Below are positions 8,425-17,021 of a stretch of DNA of 64,000 nucleotides, in pieces. Under the pieces are notes generated by a model that saw only the letters and a program-made list of their open reading frames with translations, searched no databases and was not told the DNA's origin. The stretch is from contig CAPPGO010000002.1 in assembly GCA_948678575.1 (NCBI GenBank), forward strand, positions 53,697 to 117,696, in the 5' to 3' direction. This DNA is from an uncultured Clostridia bacterium. Lineage in GTDB: Bacteria > Bacillota > Clostridia > TANB77 > CAG-508. Position 1 is the first letter of the stretch; each line of letters opens with the position of its first letter. A program made the translations under genes and the position numbers.

Positions 8425-9420
8425 TTGAAACAGTTATTTATCGAAGAAGTTACGAGTAAAACTATGTTCTTCTTAGAGAATAACCAAAGAATAAAATTAA
8501 AAGAAATACTGACAGAAATATGTTTAAATTATCAAATTACAATAATAGAACAAACTGTAAAACAAGAAACACAAAAGAATAATGAAGAAATATTAAATAA
8601 GTTTATATCATCTAAAGAAATTGAAGGCTGTTCTACTAGAACTTTAAATTATTATAAAGATAATATAACCAAAATGTTAGATACAATAAATCTTCCAATA
8701 GATGAAATTACTACTGAAATATTAAGAAATTATTTAGCAAATTATAAAAGTAATTCAAATGCTGGAATGGTAACAATAGACAATATAAGAAGGACATTAT
8801 CAAGTTTCTTTGCTTGGTTAGAAAATGAAGATTATATTGTTAAAAGTCCAGTTAGAAGGATTCACAAAGTAAAAGCAACTAAAAAAGTTAAAGAAACATT
8901 TACAGATGAGAACTTAGAAAAGTTAAGAGATACTTGTTCAAATGTGAGAGATTTAGCAATATTAGAACTATTAATATCAACTGGTATGAGAGTTGGAGAA
9001 TTAACTAGATTAAATATAGCAGACATGAATTTTCAAGAAAGAAGTTGTATTGTTCTAGGAAAAGGAAATAGTGAAAGAGAAGTTTATTTTAGTGCAAAAA
9101 GTAAAATGTATATTAAGAAATATTTGGAAACAAGAAATGATAATAATGAAGCACTATTTGTATCGCTTATAAAACCTTATAACAGATTAGGAATATCAGG
9201 AATTGAAATTGCTATTAGAAATTTAGGAAGAGAAGCAAATATAAATAAAGTACATCCACATAAATTTAGAAGAACAATGGCAACTATGGCTATTGATAAA
9301 GGAATGCCAATTGAACAAGTACAAAAGTTATTAGGACATATAAAAATAGATACTACAATGGAATATGCTATGGTTAACCAAAACAATGTAAAAAATTCGC
9401 ATAGAAAATATATAACATAA
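8425..9420 (+). CDS. XerC/D-like tyrosine recombinase
   Basis: A 331-residue recombinase starting at TTG after AGGAGG. Core-binding domain at about 65-150 (TRTLNYYKDNITKML) and catalytic domain at 155-331 with Arg in ISTGMRVGELTRL, Lys in GKGNSER, HPHKFRRTMA, KLLGH and Tyr in MEYAMV. It differs from the integrase at 665-1879 by lacking the arm-binding domain. Its role is unclear: it may belong to an older insertion or resolve dimers. Confidence 0.85.
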   Translation: MKQLFIEEVTSKTMFFLENNQRIKLKEILTEICLNYQITIIEQTVKQETQKNNEEILNKFISSKEIEGCSTRTLNYYKDNITKMLDTINLPIDEITTEILRNYLANYKSNSNAGMVTIDNIRRTLSSFFAWLENEDYIVKSPVRRIHKVKATKKVKETFTDENLEKLRDTCSNVRDLAILELLISTGMRVGELTRLNIADMNFQERSCIVLGKGNSEREVYFSAKSKMYIKKYLETRNDNNEALFVSLIKPYNRLGISGIEIAIRNLGREANINKVHPHKFRRTMATMAIDKGMPIEQVQKLLGHIKIDTTMEYAMVNQNNVKNSHRKYIT

Positions 9421-9435
9421 ATGTAACTAAAAATG

Positions 9436-9464
9436 TTGACATTGCAATTATTTTGTTATAAAAT
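9436..9464 (+). promoter_or_regulatory. sigma-A-type promoter for the RhuM-like gene
   Basis: TTGACA (9436-9441), 17-nt spacer, TAAAAT (9459-9464), about 55 nt before the start codon. Confidence 0.7.
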
Positions 9465-9519
9465 ACAAACAACAGTTTTGACATAGAAAAAGAAATAAGT
9501 ATAGATTGGAGAGATTTAT

Positions 9520-10566
9520 TTGAGAAAAAGCAAGGAAGATAGTCTTATTCGTTCAAGTACAGCTGAATACTTAACATACATAGCAGCAACTGGAGATAAT
9601 CCAGAGGCAATAGAAGTTAGATATGAAGATGAAAATATTTGGCTAACACAAAAGATGCTAGCTACTGTTTATGGCGTTGAATTAAATACAATAAATTATC
9701 ATATAAAGAAAATATATGAAGATAAAGAATTAACCGAAGATTCAACTATTCGAAATTTTCGAATAGTTCAAAAAGAAGGAAATAGAGAAGTTTCAAGAAA
9801 CATTGCTCACTATAATTTGCAAATGATAATTGCAATTGGATTTAAAGTTGATAATGAAAAAGCAATTCAGTTTAGAAAATGGGCTAATCAAATAATTAAG
9901 GATTATACTATAAAAGGTTGGGTAATGGATGATGAACGTTTGAAAAATGGGGGTTCAATTTTAACTGAAAAATATTTTGAAGAACAATTAGAAAGAATAA
10001 GAGAAATACGTATGTCAGAAAGAAAATTTTATCAAAAGATTACTGACATTTATGCTACATCAATAGACTATGATAAAACAGCAAAATCAACAATTAGATT
10101 TTTTACTTCTGTTCAAAATAAATTACATTATGCTGTTTCAGGAAATACAGCTGCAGAAATCATTTATAATAGAGCAGACCATAAAAAAGAAAATATGGGA
10201 CTAACATCTTGGAATGGAGCACCAAGTAGCAAAATACATAAATATGATATAGTTATTGCAAAAAATTATTTATCAGAAAATGAAATTGGACAACTTGAAA
10301 GATTGGTTTCAGCATATTTAGATTTAGCAGAAATGCAAGCAATAAGACATATCCCAATGACAATGGCAGACTGGGAAGAACGATTAAATGGCTTCTTAAC
10401 ACTATGGGATCATAATATTTTGCAGGATAATGGAAAAATATCAGCTGAAATGGCAAAATTACATGCTGAAACAGAATTTGAAAAATATAGAGTTATACAA
10501 GATAAAAATTATATTTCGGACTTTGATGAACTATTAACTGAAACAAAAAATCTAAATAACATCTAA
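9520..10566 (+). CDS. rhuM: RhuM-family protein
   Basis: A 348-residue protein starting at TTG after a GGAGAG site. The N-terminal half carries the RhuM signature around WLTQKMLATVYGV and NTINYHIKKIY, a KilA-N/Bro-like DNA-binding segment, with GWVMDDERLK at about 133-142. The family is common on genomic islands and phages; its biochemical role is unknown. It has its own promoter and sits beside the toxin-antitoxin locus, which suggests an accessory or defence-related role by association only. Confidence 0.82.
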   Translation: MRKSKEDSLIRSSTAEYLTYIAATGDNPEAIEVRYEDENIWLTQKMLATVYGVELNTINYHIKKIYEDKELTEDSTIRNFRIVQKEGNREVSRNIAHYNLQMIIAIGFKVDNEKAIQFRKWANQIIKDYTIKGWVMDDERLKNGGSILTEKYFEEQLERIREIRMSERKFYQKITDIYATSIDYDKTAKSTIRFFTSVQNKLHYAVSGNTAAEIIYNRADHKKENMGLTSWNGAPSSKIHKYDIVIAKNYLSENEIGQLERLVSAYLDLAEMQAIRHIPMTMADWEERLNGFLTLWDHNILQDNGKISAEMAKLHAETEFEKYRVIQDKNYISDFDELLTETKNLNNI

Positions 10567-10625
10567 GCGACAACTTACAATTAATTGATTAGATAAAGCT
10601 AAAATCTCAAGAAATAATTTATGTA

Positions 10626-10655
10626 TTGACATTATTCATAAAAAAGTATTATAAT
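10626..10655 (+). promoter_or_regulatory. promoter of the antitoxin RNA and toxin gene
   Basis: Consensus TTGACA (10626-10631), 18-nt spacer and TATAAT (10650-10655), placed about 40 nt before the repeat array. Confidence 0.8.
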
Positions 10656-10693
10656 GAATATAATAATAATGATAATTAATTGTCATTAGATAA

Positions 10694-10802
10694 AAAGTTT
10701 AGAATACCCTTGCTAAAGTAGGGACTTAAAAAAGTAGGAATATCTTTGCCAAAGTAAGAATTTAAAAAAGTAGGAATATCCTTGCCAAAGTAGGAACTTA
10801 AA
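10694..10802 (+). ncRNA. ToxI-like antitoxin RNA, three 36-37 nt tandem repeats
   Basis: Three imperfect direct repeats of 36-37 nt start at 10694, 10731 and 10767 with the shared core AAAGTAGGAATATC.TTGCC. They follow a consensus promoter and precede a terminator and a ToxN/AbiQ-like gene. This is the organisation of type III toxin-antitoxin loci, in which the endoribonuclease cuts the transcript into repeat units that form pseudoknots and inhibit it. The pseudoknot itself was not modelled. Confidence 0.85.
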
Positions 10803-10807
10803 ACAGT

Positions 10808-10841
10808 ATATGGCAATCTGAAAAGATTGCCATATTGTTTT
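10808..10841 (+). terminator. terminator between antitoxin repeats and toxin gene
   Basis: 12-bp perfect stem (10808-10819/10824-10835) with a GAAA-like loop, followed by TTGTTTT. In type III loci such a leaky terminator sets the RNA-to-toxin ratio. Confidence 0.8.
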
Positions 10842-10857
10842 ATTAAGGGAGAAATGA

Positions 10858-11343
10858 ATGAAAAATTTGAAATTATACTATATTGATGAAGAATATATAA
10901 AATATTTAAGACAATTTGATTTAAATGTTGCTTATAATAAAACAGCAACAAGACCATATATCGGAATTGTTTATACATACAATAATTTTAATTATTTTGC
11001 ACCTTTATCTTCTCCAAAACCTAAACATATAAATATAAATCCTAAAGCGATTGATATTTTTAAAATAAAAGATGGAGAACTTGGAGTTGTTAATATAAAC
11101 AATATGATTCCAACCCCAATTGAAAATTTAACAGAAGTGTTGCCAACAGTAACAGATGCAAAATATAAAAAGATGTTAGAACAACAATTAACATTTTTAA
11201 ATAATCATAAAGCTGAATTATATAAAAAGATAAATTATTTTCAAAACATGTTTAGAAAAGGACATTTAACTGAAAATATCTTAAAAAGATGTTGTAATTT
11301 TATTTTATTAGAGGAAAAGTTTAATGAATATGTAAATAAATAG
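10858..11343 (+). CDS. type III toxin-antitoxin endoribonuclease, ToxN/AbiQ family
   Basis: A 161-residue protein with the ToxN/AbiQ pattern: N-terminal YYIDEEYIKYLRQFD, then RPYIGIVYTYNNFNYFAPLSSPKPKH (about 41-66) and a helical C-terminal half. It would cleave mRNA when not bound by the antitoxin RNA and act in phage abortive infection or in stabilising the element. It follows the repeat array and terminator at 10694-10841. Normal family length. It is the last gene before the right att site. Confidence 0.9.
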   Translation: MKNLKLYYIDEEYIKYLRQFDLNVAYNKTATRPYIGIVYTYNNFNYFAPLSSPKPKHININPKAIDIFKIKDGELGVVNINNMIPTPIENLTEVLPTVTDAKYKKMLEQQLTFLNNHKAELYKKINYFQNMFRKGHLTENILKRCCNFILLEEKFNEYVNK

Positions 11344-11346
11344 TTT

Positions 11347-11366
11347 TGTCAACAAATCTGTCAACA
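11347..11366. promoter_or_regulatory. probable integrase arm-binding repeats, right end
   Basis: Two direct copies of TGTCAACA (11347-11354, 11359-11366), the same octamer repeated at the left end of the element. Confidence 0.5.
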
Positions 11367-11429
11367 ACTCACACAAAAACACAAACAAAATCAAATAAAT
11401 AGCGGATAATCTGAAAGTTCACATCCGGT

Positions 11430-11441
11430 TACCCGCTCCAA
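11430..11441. repeat. attachment site repeat, distal copy
   Basis: TACCCGCTCCAA, identical to 292-303. The sequence before it is not a tRNA, so this is the displaced copy. The hairpin terminator just after it was probably the original terminator of the tRNA-Gly operon. Confidence 0.85.
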
Positions 11442-11447
11442 AAAATG

Positions 11448-11477
11448 ACTGCATACGGAAGTATGCAGTTATTTTTG
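11448..11477 (+). terminator. terminator, probably the original one for the tRNA-Gly genes
   Basis: 9-bp stem ACTGCATAC/GTATGCAGT with a GGAA loop and a TATTTTT tail, seven nt past the right att repeat. Confidence 0.75.
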
Positions 11478-11514
11478 TGTGAGCAAAAGAGGAAACTAAA
11501 TATACTTAGTAAGC

Positions 11515-11610
11515 CTAATTTTTTTATATTAAATTGTATTTTTCTATTCCGTTAGCAATATTCTTGCTTTGAAATTTTAAATCTAAATGCCATCTTTTAT
11601 AGTACTTCTT
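11515..11610 (-). pseudogene. degenerate ISL3-type transposase remnant
   Basis: Clearly similar to the remnant around 25052-25181 (shared segments around TTAGCAATATTCTTGCTTTG) but more decayed, with frameshifts. Nothing else is evident in 11478-11770 apart from promoter-like AT-rich DNA. Confidence 0.5.
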
Positions 11611-11805
11611 ATTTTTTATATAAAAATAGTTGAAACTTGTAGTACAGCAACTAACATTATAGAACCATATAAATATACTATTCTAGTATAGAAAGTAACA
11701 GTTTTATTAAATATTTCTATTACTTTTTATAAAAGTTGTAACCTTTTTTGATATAATAGGATTATATAAGTGAAGGTACTTTTTATTAAGGAGTTTAGAT
11801 CTAAA

Positions 11806-12351
11806 TTGAACAATGAAACAATAGAATCATTTGAAGAAGAAGGAATATTAAATATTGAAAAAGTAATTAATGGATATAATGCTTATATTTATAAGATATT
11901 ACAAAATAGCATATCAAATGAATTAGATATTGAAGAAATTCTATCAGATGTGTTTGTTATATTTTGGAAGAAACATAAAGAATTAGACAAAAGAACAAAG
12001 GTAAAGCCATATTTAGCGGGAATAACCAAAAATTTAATTAAAAAGAAATATGCAAATTATAGTATAAACGTCGAAAATATTGATGATTATGAAAATGAGA
12101 TGGTTTATAATATTGCTACTGAAGAATTAGTTGAAAATAAAGAGAAGTCAAAAATAATATCAAAAACATTAGCCAATATAAAAGAAATTGATAAAGATAT
12201 TTTTATAATGTTTTATTATAAACAGAAGAAAATTAAAGATATAGCACGAATATTCAAAATATCTGAAACAAAAGTTAAAGTAATATTACATAGAGTAAGA
12301 AAATCCATAAAAAAGAATTTAAAAGAAAGAGGGTATAACTATGGAAAATAA
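11806..12351 (+). CDS. sigma-70 family RNA polymerase sigma factor (ECF-like)
   Basis: About 181 residues. Region 2-like helix around NAYIYKILQNSISNELDIEEILSDVF and region 4 with IKDIARIFKISETKVKVILHRVRKSIKK at the C-terminus. I prefer TTG 11806 because AAGGAG lies 11 nt upstream; GTG 11770 is possible but would place this site inside the gene. It overlaps the next gene by 11 nt, as with a sigma factor and a membrane-anchored partner. It probably drives a small stress regulon. Confidence 0.78.
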   Translation: MNNETIESFEEEGILNIEKVINGYNAYIYKILQNSISNELDIEEILSDVFVIFWKKHKELDKRTKVKPYLAGITKNLIKKKYANYSINVENIDDYENEMVYNIATEELVENKEKSKIISKTLANIKEIDKDIFIMFYYKQKKIKDIARIFKISETKVKVILHRVRKSIKKNLKERGYNYGK

Positions 12352-12769
12352 TGAATTAAACAAGAGAATTATTGAAAATGTTAGAAATAGGGTAGTTATA
12401 TCTAATTTGGAAAGTGAGGAGAATATGAAAATAAATAAAAGAAAACAAATTTTATCTATTGCTATTGTAATGTGTGTTATGCTAACAGGAAGTTTTACAG
12501 TAAATGCAGCTACGAATGGAGAATTAGCTGAAAAAGTAAAAGATACAGTGCGAGTTATATTTACTGACAAAGATGGAAAGCAAGAAGAAGTAAAAGGAAC
12601 AACCTATACAGATTCTAATAATCATATAATAGAAAAATATGAGTTAGAAAAGAATGGTGCTGAATATAGGATAGAGGTAGATAAAAATGAATTAGAAGGA
12701 GAAAATTTAACATTTCAGGGAAATATAAGTGATGGAGAAACAAGTTTAACGATAGAAAATAAAAAATAA
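12341..12769 (+). CDS. single-pass membrane protein, possible anti-sigma partner
   Basis: 142 residues: cytoplasmic N-terminus (1-35), one hydrophobic segment at about 37-55 ending in NAA (possible signal cleavage), then an extracytoplasmic domain rich in acidic residues. Overlap with the sigma gene suggests co-translation and a regulatory partnership, but it lacks a recognisable zinc-type anti-sigma motif. The tandem repeat at 12753-12824 starts inside its last codons. Confidence 0.55.
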   Translation: MENNELNKRIIENVRNRVVISNLESEENMKINKRKQILSIAIVMCVMLTGSFTVNAATNGELAEKVKDTVRVIFTDKDGKQEEVKGTTYTDSNNHIIEKYELEKNGAEYRIEVDKNELEGENLTFQGNISDGETSLTIENKK

Positions 12770-12824
12770 ATAATCAATAATAATACTCTAGAAAATAAAA
12801 AATAAATAATCAATAATAATACTC
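12753..12824. repeat. 36-bp perfect tandem duplication across a stop codon
   Basis: Copies at 12753-12788 and 12789-12824. The first copy contains the stop codon of 12341-12769. The second has no coding role. It looks like a recent slippage duplication. Confidence 0.9.
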
Positions 12825-12847
12825 TGTACGAAAGTATGGAGTATTTT
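12819..12847 (+). terminator. terminator of the sigma factor operon
   Basis: 11-bp stem (12819-12829/12834-12844) with a GAAA loop, followed by TTT. Confidence 0.7.
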
Positions 12848-12933
12848 GCTATGATATAGTATGTATATAGTTCACATCAAACGTTAGCCGTAACCCTATT
12901 TGTGGAGTACAAGTTAAAGTACCAAGAATTTTC

Positions 12934-12977
12934 AAATAACTTAATACTTGACATTTTTCAAGTATTAAGTTATTTTT
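12934..12977. terminator. long hairpin, probable terminator
   Basis: 17-bp perfect inverted repeat (12934-12950/12959-12975) ending in a T-run, between the sigma operon and the MFS gene. Confidence 0.65.
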
Positions 12978-13044
12978 AGTATGAACAAGTTTATTGTATG
13001 TAGAGTAAATATAATATGAAAGATAGAGATAATCGGAGAAACAA

Positions 13045-14229
13045 ATGAGTAATTATAAAGTTTTATTTGGACTTAGAACATTGAAAAATATATTGACTAA
13101 TTTTGTAGATAGTTTTTTAGTGTTATATTTTTTGGACATTTCGGATAGTAATATTTTGCCATTAGGAATATATAAACTAGTAGCAATAATTGCAATATAT
13201 AGTGTAATATATTTGACAAAGAATTTCGCAAAATCTCAGCATAGAGCTAATTTAATGAGAATAGGAATTATATTAGATTTTATATATTTTTTAACTATTA
13301 TATTATTAAAAGATAAAATTGTAGATTATATATATTTAGTAGGATTATTGTATGGATTAGAAGAAGGATTTTATTATTCAGTATATAATATACTTGAATC
13401 TGATGGAATTACAAATGAGGAAAGAGCAAAATTTGCTGGTACATATACAGCAGTAGAATCGATTTTATCAATTGTTTTTCCTTTAATATTTGGAAGTCTA
13501 ATATATGCAACCAGCTTTTTAAAAAGCTTAATAGTTGTTTTTATAATAATTTTATTAAGAATTGCATTATCATTTATGTATAAAGACAATAATGTTCCTA
13601 AGAGTAATAAAATAAATATGAAAAAATATTTTGAATTAACGAATAAAGATAAAAGATTCAAGCAGATGTATAAGTTGGAATTTTTAAACGGAATTGTTTA
13701 TTCAGAAGCTGCATTTTCATACATAGTAACCATATATATAATAAAAGTATTTTCAAATAGTTTCAGTTTAGGTGTGTTTACTTCAATATTTAGTATAATT
13801 ACTTGTATTATTGGCATTTTATTTGCAAAGTTTATAAAAAAAGAAGATTATGAAGTTGCAATAAAAATTTCTATGATGTTTACAATTATATTTTTGTTTT
13901 TCATGATTTTAAATTGTAATCCAATAACAATAGTATTGTTTAATTTATTCCAAACAATATCTAAAAAATTTAAAAATTTGATAACTGGAAATAATCAAGC
14001 TAATTTGAGTAATTATAAAGAAATAGCGAAAGAATATAAAACAGAATATTGGTTAGCAAACGAATCAGCACTTGTAATTGGTAGAATAATAAGTGGTATT
14101 ATATTTATTTTGCTCTCTTGTATTAATTTGACTATAATGATAATTGTATATGCTTTATTCTTGATATTATTTGCAACTAATTCTATAAAATTACAAAAAA
14201 TGCTAATGGAAAAAGAATTACAGATTTAG
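13045..14229 (+). CDS. MFS-type membrane transporter
   Basis: A 394-residue protein with about 11-12 membrane helices and a central cytoplasmic loop at about 185-210 (KSNKINMKKYFELTNKDKRFKQ), the two-bundle pattern of the major facilitator superfamily. Substrate unknown. A GGAG site lies before the start. It is followed 31 nt later by the NERD gene, so the two may be co-transcribed. Confidence 0.65.
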   Translation: MSNYKVLFGLRTLKNILTNFVDSFLVLYFLDISDSNILPLGIYKLVAIIAIYSVIYLTKNFAKSQHRANLMRIGIILDFIYFLTIILLKDKIVDYIYLVGLLYGLEEGFYYSVYNILESDGITNEERAKFAGTYTAVESILSIVFPLIFGSLIYATSFLKSLIVVFIIILLRIALSFMYKDNNVPKSNKINMKKYFELTNKDKRFKQMYKLEFLNGIVYSEAAFSYIVTIYIIKVFSNSFSLGVFTSIFSIITCIIGILFAKFIKKEDYEVAIKISMMFTIIFLFFMILNCNPITIVLFNLFQTISKKFKNLITGNNQANLSNYKEIAKEYKTEYWLANESALVIGRIISGIIFILLSCINLTIMIIVYALFLILFATNSIKLQKMLMEKELQI

Positions 14230-14260
14230 TATATATAAATAATGATAGGAGCAGATTTAC

Positions 14261-15259
14261 ATGGAACTATTTAAAAAATTTAATGAAACTATTTTTTATA
14301 AGAATGATAGTGAATTAGAAAAACAAGTAACAGTTTTACAAAAATTAAACAAAGAATATCCTAATAATGATATTATAGCAAATAAATTAAAACTATGTGA
14401 AATAGGTTTAAAAGGAGAAAAAGAAATTGAATTTGAGTTAAAGAATGCTAATATTGGAATGTATGTATTGCATGATATAAATCTTGAATATGAAGAATTA
14501 AAAGCTCAAATTGATTATATTGTAATAACACCTGCTTATGTTTATTTTATAGAATGTAAAAATCTTATAGGTAATATTACTATAAATAATAGAGGTGAAT
14601 TTATACGAGATTATACACTTAATGGAAATAAAATTAGAGAAGGTATATATTCATCATTAAGACAAGCTGAACGACATATAGAAGTGTTTAAGAAAATTTG
14701 GAATCAAAGAAATACAAGTATTATTGATAAATTATTTAGGAGCCAAAATTTAGATAATTGGTATAGACCATTAGTTGTTATGGCAAATTCTAAAAATATT
14801 TTAAATACTAAATATGCACCCAAAGATGTAAAAAATAAAGTAATAAAATCAGATTTACTTGTAGATTATATAAAAAAAGATATTAAAAAGCTTGATAAAG
14901 ATTACTTAAATAATCAAAAAATAATGGAAAATATGGCACAAATATTATGCCAGAGCTATCATAAACCTATAAATAAAGATTATGAGCAAGAATTTAGAAA
15001 ATATGTAAAAAATAATATTAAAGAAGAAAATGTCGATATAGGTGCTTTAAGAGATAAATTAATAGCATTTAGAAAAGAAAAATCTCAAAATAAAAATATA
15101 CCAGCTTATTATATTTTTACTAATGAAGAATTAGAAAAGATTTTAAATGTAATGCCTAAGCAAATAGACGATTTAAAGAAATCAAATATATTGACAGAAG
15201 TAAAAATCAAGCTTCATGGTGATGAAATTATAAATATAATAAATTCTGGTGCGAAATAA
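14261..15259 (+). CDS. NERD domain protein (putative nuclease)
   Basis: 332 residues. The NERD (nuclease-related) domain spans about 45-165: GLKGEKEIEFEL, the D of QIDYIVIT and FIECKNLIG are the restriction-endonuclease-like E/D-ExK residues, and SLRQAERH follows. The C-terminal part is unassigned. NERD proteins are thought to act on nucleic acids, but the role is unknown. Confidence 0.75.
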   Translation: MELFKKFNETIFYKNDSELEKQVTVLQKLNKEYPNNDIIANKLKLCEIGLKGEKEIEFELKNANIGMYVLHDINLEYEELKAQIDYIVITPAYVYFIECKNLIGNITINNRGEFIRDYTLNGNKIREGIYSSLRQAERHIEVFKKIWNQRNTSIIDKLFRSQNLDNWYRPLVVMANSKNILNTKYAPKDVKNKVIKSDLLVDYIKKDIKKLDKDYLNNQKIMENMAQILCQSYHKPINKDYEQEFRKYVKNNIKEENVDIGALRDKLIAFRKEKSQNKNIPAYYIFTNEELEKILNVMPKQIDDLKKSNILTEVKIKLHGDEIINIINSGAK

Positions 15260-15348
15260 TATATAGAACAAATTGAGATAAAAGCCAATATTTACCTGTA
15301 ATTAAATTTAAAATATTTCTAATACTATTTTCAGGAGGAACTAGTATT

Positions 15349-15990
15349 ATGGAATATAGAAATTTGCAAAATAACATATTTCAGGAAGAATTTAATGATA
15401 GAGCAAGAGGAATAACTAATTGGATAAGAGAAAATAGAGAAAAAGAAGAATGGGCAAAAGATCCAAATGCGTATGAAATGGTAAATGTTTTTTTATTAGG
15501 AGCTAAATATTTATCAGAAGGTAAAGACATAGATAAAGAAACTTTAAAAGATATGTGGGAATTGCGTAAGCAAGACTTTGAAAGATGCGGAGTTTCGGAA
15601 AATAATTTTGTATATAGAATTTGTGAAGATGCTTATCAAGCGTCACAAGATGGTAGAGCTTTGGTAAATGATGAAGCTTCACATCATGCTCTTAGAAAGA
15701 TGGCTGGAATTGGTTTATATTTAAGTACTCAAAAAACAAGAGAAAATAAAATGGAGTACAATAATCCAGCAGAATTATTAGAATTAGTTGAAGCTTCAAG
15801 AACATTAGCAGGTGTGCATCCTGATTTATTTGCTAAATATGGATTTGATAAAAACTTGCCAGCAATTGTAAAGATACAGCCAGAATCAGCATTGTCTACC
15901 AGAATTGATAATGGTATGAAAGAAATTTTTGAAGAAAAGCCAAAAGATATTGGAACTATTCAAGAACCAGACAAGGAAATAGAAAAATGA
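15349..15990 (+). CDS. hypothetical protein
   Basis: 213 residues, soluble, mostly helical and rich in Glu/Lys; no signal or membrane segment. AGGAGG lies before the start. A segment DEASHHALRKMAGIGLYLST (about 112-131) is the most distinctive stretch. I do not recognise the family. Confidence 0.7.
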   Translation: MEYRNLQNNIFQEEFNDRARGITNWIRENREKEEWAKDPNAYEMVNVFLLGAKYLSEGKDIDKETLKDMWELRKQDFERCGVSENNFVYRICEDAYQASQDGRALVNDEASHHALRKMAGIGLYLSTQKTRENKMEYNNPAELLELVEASRTLAGVHPDLFAKYGFDKNLPAIVKIQPESALSTRIDNGMKEIFEEKPKDIGTIQEPDKEIEK

Positions 15991-15996
15991 ATTACC

Positions 15997-16032
15997 AAAA
16001 AGCTATTCATGCAAAATATTGAATAGCTTTTT
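15997..16032. terminator. intrinsic terminator
   Basis: 13-bp perfect stem AAAAAGCTATTCA/TGAATAGCTTTTT after the gene at 15349-15990. Confidence 0.8.
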
Positions 16033-16145
16033 GTGTATAAAACTTTTATGCTTTCATTGAAATATCAATTGAATTATTATATAATTACTGACAAGAATAG
16101 AATTGAAAAAATAAAGTAATATAGAAGAATTTGAAGGTGAAACTT

Positions 16146-17008
16146 ATGAAAAAAAGTTTAATTGTAGTAGTAATTATAATAATGTTTAGTGTGATTGCTT
16201 TTGGTGTATATCAATATTACTTTGGAGCTACTAATAGTGTTCAAATAACTGATTGGTCAAATAAAAATAGAATTGATAAAAATGATAACATGGCGGAAAA
16301 AATAAAAATTTTAGTGGTTGGAGTTGAAGAACAATATTTAAAAGCTGTAAGAATTAGTGATAATCAAATAGGTGAAGCGTTATGTGTTTATTTTTCACAA
16401 GATGGAGATATTGGATTTAAAAGAGGTCAAGAGGTATTAGTTTATTTCAATGGTGAGATTCTTACAAGTTGGCCTGCTCAAATTAGTAATCCAGGAAAAT
16501 TAGAAATTGTAAAGCAAGAAAGTGATATAGAAATACCCAAATATGTGTTAAAAAATTTTTATAGTTCAAAAAATAATGTTAATATTAATGTAACAGAAAT
16601 ATCTAATAAAGGTATATCATTTACAATAGAAGATAAAAATGATGTAAAATTTGACTATGGAAATACTTATGCACTTGATAAGCAAGTTAGAAATGAAAAC
16701 TATACAGGAGTTGGAGAGAAAATTGGCGAAGATACTGAATATAGTACATCAGGATATACTCGGAGTAGGTTTAGAATTTTATTATAAAGAACTTCCAAAA
16801 ATTTCAAATATTGCAACTAGTGAAACTGTGGAAATAGAAAAATATAATGAAGATTCAATATTAGAAAATAAAATTGACTGGACATCAATATATGGAGAAA
16901 TAGGTGAGCGGAAAATATCAATTTACATTTACAGCAAATGATATAGGTGGAATAAGAATTGAATTTTTAGTAGATGAAAATGGACAAGCTACACTTGTGG
17001 AAGAATAA
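16146..17008 (+). CDS. membrane-anchored hypothetical protein, read through two CGGN codons
   Basis: Reading CGGA at 16761-16764 and at 16909-16912 each as Gly gives one 286-residue protein. It has an N-terminal membrane anchor (about 3-26), a small domain with KILVVGVEEQYLKAVRI (about 52-68) and a C-terminal segment ending NDIGGIRIEFLVDENGQ. Without the four-base reading it would split into three overlapping frames. ATG 16146 follows AAGGTG; an in-frame TTG at 16131 is less likely. It ends 13 nt before tsaE. Function unknown. Continuity of coding character across both sites supports one gene. Confidence 0.75.
16761..16764 (+). other. CGGA four-base glycine codon, first site in the 16146 gene
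   Basis: Zero frame ACT CGG AGT soon reaches a stop. CGGA as Gly yields SGYTGVGLEFYYKEL and continues the coding frame. Confidence 0.78.
16909..16912 (+). other. CGGA four-base glycine codon, second site in the 16146 gene
   Basis: Zero frame GAG CGG AAA ATA runs to a stop at about 16940. CGGA as Gly gives GEIGEGKYQFTFTANDIGG and runs to a stop placed just before tsaE. Confidence 0.78.
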
Positions 17009-17021
17009 AAAGGAGATATAT

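Larger units (their letters stand above)
292..11441. mobile_element. integrative mobilizable element in the CGGN-type tRNA-Gly gene
   Basis: The element is bounded by the 12-bp direct repeat TACCCGCTCCAA at 292-303 (tRNA 3' end) and 11430-11441. The integrase is the gene nearest the tRNA, followed by an excisionase-like gene and a MobV relaxase. I see no conjugation channel genes, so it is more likely mobilizable than self-transmissible. Cargo is a two-component system with an ABC exporter, a second tyrosine recombinase, a RhuM-like gene and a type III toxin-antitoxin. The motif TGTCAACA, in either orientation, recurs at both ends and may be the integrase arm sites. Cargo gene 5766-6451 contains two CGGN sites, so the element shares the host's decoding peculiarity. 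Confidence 0.85.

Noticed and set aside
10694..10802. Repeat array as a CRISPR locus
   Set aside because: Repeats are adjacent with no unique spacers, only three units, and are followed by a ToxN-like gene.
10676..10978. Minus-strand reading frame across the antitoxin repeats
   Set aside because: Its repetitive peptide (SYFGKDIPTFL units) merely mirrors the tandem RNA repeats; there is no RBS and it overlaps the toxin gene.
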